From Paenibacillus periandrae (GTDB lineage Bacteria; Bacillota; Bacilli; Paenibacillales; NBRC-103111): a stretch of DNA of 64,000 bases. The stretch covers positions 1-64,000 of the forward strand of contig NZ_JAJNMU010000029.1 in the NCBI RefSeq assembly GCF_022458865.1, given 5' to 3'. Of the stretch, positions 60,541 to 64,000 are shown in pieces (the first letter of the stretch is position 1; each line of letters opens with the position of its first letter). Below the pieces are notes generated by a model. The model ran no database searches and had not been told where the DNA came from. It saw only the letters and a program-made list of their open reading frames with translations. A program made the translations under genes and the position numbers.

Positions 60541-62070
60541 ATGAAACAAGTGCAGAACAAAATGGGAGTTATCATTACAGGACTTATGCTCGCTATCCTG
60601 ATGGCTTCGATGGATAACACAATTGTGGCGACGGCGATGGGAACGATTGTGGGTGAGATTGGCGGTCTCGATAAATTTGTATGGGCCACCTCGGCCTATA
60701 TGGTAACGGAAATGGCGGGTATGCCGGTGTTTGGCAAACTGTCTGATATGTATGGACGCAAACGTTTTTTTGTATTCGGTATCGTCGTATTTATGATCGG
60801 ATCTGCATTATGCGGACTGGCGGAATCGATCGTTCAGCTGAGTGCTTACAGAGCAATACAAGGTATCGGTGCGGGCGCGATGGTATCAATAGCGTTCACA
60901 ATCATGTTCGACGTCATTCCACCTGAGAATAGAGGTAAAATGACAGGCATGTTCGGTGCTTTGTTCGGCTTGTCGAGTGTTGCCGCTCCGCTGCTCGGCG
61001 GTTATATAACCGATTATTTGAATTGGGTTTGGATATTTTACATCAATTTACCGCTCGGTTTGATTGCGTTCGTCTTGATTGTGTTTTTCTACAAAGAATC
61101 GACAGAGCATTCCAAGCAGAAAATCGATTTCCTTGGCGGTTTCCTGTTGGTTGGAGCGATCATCTGCCTCATGTTCGGTGTTGAGCTCGGCGGCAAAGCG
61201 TATGCATGGGGATCACCGCAAATTTTGGGCTTGTTTGCAGGCTTCGCGATTCTTACTATTTTGCTTGTCTTTGTGGAAAAAAAGGCAGCTGAGCCTATCA
61301 TTTCATTCCGCATGTTCCGTAATCGGCTCTATGCGACAAGCAATCTGGTTGCCATGCTCGGTGGAGCGACGTTCATAACCGCATCCATGTTCATACCGAT
61401 TTACATTCAAGGCGTACTGGGTGGCACGGCGACGAATGCAGGACTTATACTGCTTCCGATGATGGTGGGTTCAGTCGTGACGGCAACTGTTGGTGGATTT
61501 TTAATGTCTAAGCTGCCTTATCGGACCATCCTGATTCCTACACTCATCATCCTGATCGCCGGAATGGCACTTCTAACCACACTGTCAACGGAATCTTCGC
61601 GTTTACTTATCACAGTGTATATGATCCTGGTAGGTTTGGGCATCGGCGCTTCCTTCTCGGTACTCAGCAGCGCAGCCATTCATTCGTTCCCTGCTGCACA
61701 GCGAGGAGCAGCTACTTCAACACAGAATTTCAATCGGTCACTCGGCATGACACTCGGTATTACGATATTCGGCATCATTCAGAGCCATTCGCTATCAGAT
61801 AAGCTGACGCAGGCATTTGGTAGTAGTGGAACGAATATACCGAACAATATCAACTTTAGCGACCCTTATGTTCTGATGAATCCCGCAATCCGCCAATCGA
61901 TGGACGGAAACACACTGAATACGATTACAGAGGGGCTATCGTCTTCCATTGTCGGCACCTTTGCATGGAGCCTCATCCCGGCAGTACTGGCGCTAAGCGC
62001 TGCCTTCATTATGAGTCGAGAGAAATTGGCTCAAGCAGCAGATACGGATGGTTACTCCCCTTCACATTAA
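60541..62070 (+). CDS. DHA2-type MFS multidrug transporter
   Basis: About 509 residues with 14 predicted helices: MASMDNTIVATAMGTIVGEI in the first helix, GKLSDMYGRKRFFVFGIVVF (motif A) and LFGLSSVAAPLLGGYITDYL (motif C). GAAAGGA lies before the ATG at 60541; the frame runs back to 60418 through the inverted repeat, which argues against that start. A WYL-domain regulator gene follows 87 bases downstream in the same direction. Third DHA2 pump in the window; substrate unknown. Confidence 0.92.
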   Translation: MKQVQNKMGVIITGLMLAILMASMDNTIVATAMGTIVGEIGGLDKFVWATSAYMVTEMAGMPVFGKLSDMYGRKRFFVFGIVVFMIGSALCGLAESIVQLSAYRAIQGIGAGAMVSIAFTIMFDVIPPENRGKMTGMFGALFGLSSVAAPLLGGYITDYLNWVWIFYINLPLGLIAFVLIVFFYKESTEHSKQKIDFLGGFLLVGAIICLMFGVELGGKAYAWGSPQILGLFAGFAILTILLVFVEKKAAEPIISFRMFRNRLYATSNLVAMLGGATFITASMFIPIYIQGVLGGTATNAGLILLPMMVGSVVTATVGGFLMSKLPYRTILIPTLIILIAGMALLTTLSTESSRLLITVYMILVGLGIGASFSVLSSAAIHSFPAAQRGAATSTQNFNRSLGMTLGITIFGIIQSHSLSDKLTQAFGSSGTNIPNNINFSDPYVLMNPAIRQSMDGNTLNTITEGLSSSIVGTFAWSLIPAVLALSAAFIMSREKLAQAADTDGYSPSH

Positions 62071-62156
62071 CCTTTGTAAATTGGAACAGGACTCACAGTT
62101 GTCGGGAATTATGGTATATGATTAATGTAATATTGCCCGAAATTGGAGGAGCAGCA

Positions 62157-63131
62157 ATGAAACTCGAACGGTTGATGGCCATCACGATTCTTTTATTAAA
62201 CCGCAAACGCGTGCAGGCACAAGAGTTGGCTGATCGGCTTGAAGTATCTTTACGGACGATTTACCGCGATTTGGAGTCATTGAGCCTGGCTGGAATCCCG
62301 ATTGTATCGTATACAGGAACAGAAGGCGGTTATGAAATTATGGACAGCTTCCGCATGGACCGGCAGATGTTATCTTTTGATGAGCTACTTGCCCTCTTTA
62401 CAGCGCTACGCGGTCTTCAGTCGTCACAAGCATTGAATCATACCCATGTAGACCGTCTGCTCGATAAAGTAGGGGCACTGGTCTCACAGGCAGAACAAGG
62501 ACGTTTAGCCGAACGCGATCAGGTTCTAATCGATTTTACCCCATGGAGAAACAGCGAGACCGAGCGAAGCAAATATGATTCTCTGCAAAAATCCATAAAT
62601 GACAAAAAGTTAATCCGTTTTACGTATACAGACGGCCAAGGGGAAGAATCGGAACGTTGTGTCGAGCCGATGGGACTTGTGCTCAAAAAGTATTCCTGGT
62701 ATTTGCATGGCTACTGTTTGAACCGCACAGATTACCGGATTTTCAAGCTTTCACGTCTTCGGGATATGCAGGTACTGGATGAATCGTTCAATCGCCGAGC
62801 TATGACACTTACTAAACTGAATGAACGATGGGGAACGCCCCAACAACAACAACAGACGATCGATCTTGTCCTTCGGTTCACAGGTGAGGCTAAAGTATCC
62901 GCTGCAGACCGGTTTGATGAAAATGAGATCGAAAGGCTGGCGGATGGTTCACTTCTTGTGCGGACCACATTTCCTGATGGGAAATGGATCATTGGTTTTT
63001 TGCTTCATTATAAAACCGATTTGATTATTCTGGAGCCTGCCCATATTGCGGCTGAGGTCAGAAAAATGGCATTGGACATATCAGCTTTGTATCTCGATTC
63101 CGGACACGCTGTTCTCAATAAGGATGGATAA
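62157..63131 (+). CDS. WYL-domain transcriptional regulator (YafY-like)
   Basis: About 324 residues: an N-terminal winged helix (LERLMAITILLLNRKRVQAQ, then ELADRLEVSLRTIYRDLESL) and a WYL domain (LIRFTYTDGQGEESERCVEP, then YSWYLHGYCLNRTDYRIFKL with the WYL-type motif). The ATG at 62157 follows GGAGGAG; the frame begins upstream inside the pump gene. Members bind nucleotides or other ligands. It follows the pump gene and may regulate it through the inverted repeat at 60.4 kb. Confidence 0.88.
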   Translation: MKLERLMAITILLLNRKRVQAQELADRLEVSLRTIYRDLESLSLAGIPIVSYTGTEGGYEIMDSFRMDRQMLSFDELLALFTALRGLQSSQALNHTHVDRLLDKVGALVSQAEQGRLAERDQVLIDFTPWRNSETERSKYDSLQKSINDKKLIRFTYTDGQGEESERCVEPMGLVLKKYSWYLHGYCLNRTDYRIFKLSRLRDMQVLDESFNRRAMTLTKLNERWGTPQQQQQTIDLVLRFTGEAKVSAADRFDENEIERLADGSLLVRTTFPDGKWIIGFLLHYKTDLIILEPAHIAAEVRKMALDISALYLDSGHAVLNKDG

Positions 63132-63176
63132 TGATCTGAATGTTGAATAAATACGCTAACTAAGTTGGTAATGACA

Positions 63177-63406
63177 ATGAATCTGCAAGAAAAAGTGGCA
63201 ATCGTTACAGGCGGTGCAAGAGGTATCGGACGTGCAGCCTCCATTCTATTAGCCTCGCGGGGTGCAAAAGTGGTTGTGAATTATTTATCGAATATGGATG
63301 CTGCTGAAGAAGTAGTGTCCCATATTCGAGCAAGCTGGCAAGTGACGATGCTCGTTTTATGACAAGGACAAACACACCCGTTACGGGTGGACTTTCGATG
63401 GGATAA
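63177..63406 (+). pseudogene. SDR gene with internal deletion
   Basis: The first ~55 codons encode a normal SDR N-terminus (LQEKVAIVTGGARGIGRAA, then VVVNYLSNMDAAEEVVSHIR). At about 63335 the frame passes directly into the C-terminus of an SDR in another frame (DARFMTRTNTPVTGG), missing some 170 residues with the catalytic Ser-Tyr-Lys. The product is a 60-65 residue inactive stub. The ribosome site is weak. Confidence 0.8.
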
Positions 63407-63451
63407 CAGAAAAAGCAGACAAATATGGGAACAGTCTACTGGGAGTTGTCA

Positions 63452-63480
63452 TTGACACGGGGAATATTTCGGATTATACT
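63452..63480 (+). promoter_or_regulatory. promoter of the MarR gene
   Basis: Perfect -35 TTGACA (63452-63457), 17-base spacer and -10 TATACT (63475-63480), 51 bases before the start codon. Confidence 0.8.
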
Positions 63481-63493
63481 TTACTTAATAAAG

Positions 63494-63506
63494 TTTACTT
63501 AGTAAA
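63494..63506. promoter_or_regulatory. MarR operator
   Basis: The palindrome TTTACTTAGTAAA, preceded by a similar TTTACTTAATAAA just after the -10 box, lies in the transcribed leader between promoter and start codon, where an autorepressor would block transcription. Confidence 0.6.
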
Positions 63507-63531
63507 TTATAATCAAGAAAAGAGGACAATT

Positions 63532-63993
63532 ATGGACGCTCCATCAAGCTCTTTTACAGCTGCAGATCTGGCTAGAACCTTTGGTATGGTTCGAAGAATG
63601 GGATTAAGAACTGGCTCCGTACAAGGATTAAGGCAAAGTGAAGCTTTGTTTCTTGTCCATGTCGTTTATTTGAATCATAGTGAATCCAGTCAGGTCAAAG
63701 TATCCGATCTTAGCTCCTCCCTGAATATGACGCAATCTGCCGCTACTCATATGATGAAAACACTTGAAGAAAAAGGTTACCTGATCCGGGTCGCATCTCA
63801 AAAGGATAAGCGAGTTGTGCTTGTTAAACCTACGGAATCCGGCAGAAATATGATTGATGAGACCGAAAATCAATTTCTACAACTGTTCACAGGACTCGTT
63901 GAGCATCTTGGGGAAAAGGATGGTCAGGAGCTGAATAGGCTTTTAAACATAACGCTTACTTATATTAGTAAACATTGGGGAGGAAAATCATGA
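63532..63993 (+). CDS. MarR-family transcriptional regulator
   Basis: A 153-residue winged-helix protein: ALFLVHVVYLNHSESSQVKV, then SDLSSSLNMTQSAATHMMKT (recognition helix) and the wing GYLIRVASQKDKRVVLVKPT. AGAGGA precedes the ATG. The stop overlaps the start of the next gene (ATGA), which continues past the window edge. It likely controls that downstream gene, commonly a transporter in this arrangement. Confidence 0.9.
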   Translation: MDAPSSSFTAADLARTFGMVRRMGLRTGSVQGLRQSEALFLVHVVYLNHSESSQVKVSDLSSSLNMTQSAATHMMKTLEEKGYLIRVASQKDKRVVLVKPTESGRNMIDETENQFLQLFTGLVEHLGEKDGQELNRLLNITLTYISKHWGGKS

Positions 63994-64000
63994 AACTTTT
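63990..64000 (+). CDS. start of a gene leaving the window
   Basis: An ATG overlapping the MarR stop codon reads MKLF and continues past the right edge. GGGGAGG lies at the expected distance upstream. Product unknown; translational coupling with MarR suggests an efflux or export gene. Confidence 0.6.

Overview
The window looks like chromosomal DNA of a Bacillota soil bacterium, most likely Paenibacillus or a close relative. The basis is the gene content (YesN/YesM two-component system beside an LplB/LplC-type sugar ABC importer, GH4 glycosidase, type II pantothenate kinase, YhaM, UppP), strong AGGAGG-type ribosome sites, sigma-A promoters with 17-base spacers and moderate GC. No rRNA, tRNA, CRISPR array, prophage or intact insertion sequence was seen.

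Layout. 1-4.5 kb: a conserved hypothetical gene, then an operon (frameshifted Rrf2 regulator, thioredoxin-reductase-like flavoprotein, DHA2 efflux pump, methyltransferase). 4.7-19.8 kb: a sugar-acid utilisation cluster on the minus strand: TIM-barrel protein, YesM/YesN, sugar ABC importer, SDR, GH4 enzyme with a uronidase-type CHG motif, epimerase, IlvD/Edd dehydratase, IclR regulator, HpcH/HpaI aldolase and a decayed glycoside-hydrolase-like gene. 20.1-22.5 kb: an FkbM methyltransferase and a glycosyltransferase on the plus strand. 22.5-36.7 kb: the most striking region, an organosulfur-type locus with five paralogous NtaA/SnaA/DszA-type flavin monooxygenases, two YciI proteins (one fused to rhodanese), an SsuABC-type importer, a MetY-type sulfhydrylase, an amidohydrolase and a TetR regulator. 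Near-identical operators lie at the same distance upstream of two promoters here.

36.6-39.1 kb: a 527-bp direct repeat (4 mismatches) spanning the tetR 5' end and ilvD 3' end flanks about 1.4 kb of foreign-looking DNA with a NUDIX gene and a TniQ-like relic. 38.9-48.7 kb: ilvD, a GntR regulator, an acetyl-xylan-esterase-like enzyme, uppP (apparently starting at CTG), an aldo/keto reductase, a long UbiD-family decarboxylase, a small hypothetical gene, an alpha/beta hydrolase and a nitroreductase with a terminator-containing leader. 48.8-55.3 kb: a DHA2 pump divergent from an ArsR regulator, a recombinase remnant, and an ECF sigma/anti-sigma/RND operon. 55.4-64 kb: yhaM, CYTH protein, ferritin-like protein, MarR plus ring-cleaving dioxygenase, coaW, a third DHA2 pump with a WYL regulator, an SDR pseudogene with an internal deletion, and a MarR gene coupled to a gene leaving the window.

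How it works together (inference): the first large cluster would import an oligosaccharide, release a uronic acid and degrade it by oxidation, dehydration and aldol cleavage. The second would import organosulfur compounds, cleave them oxidatively and capture the released sulfur through MetY. Several pumps sit next to their own regulators. At least five genes are broken (Rrf2, glycoside-hydrolase-like, TniQ-like, recombinase, SDR), and short palindromes recur at 46.5, 48.7, 55.4 and 60.4 kb.
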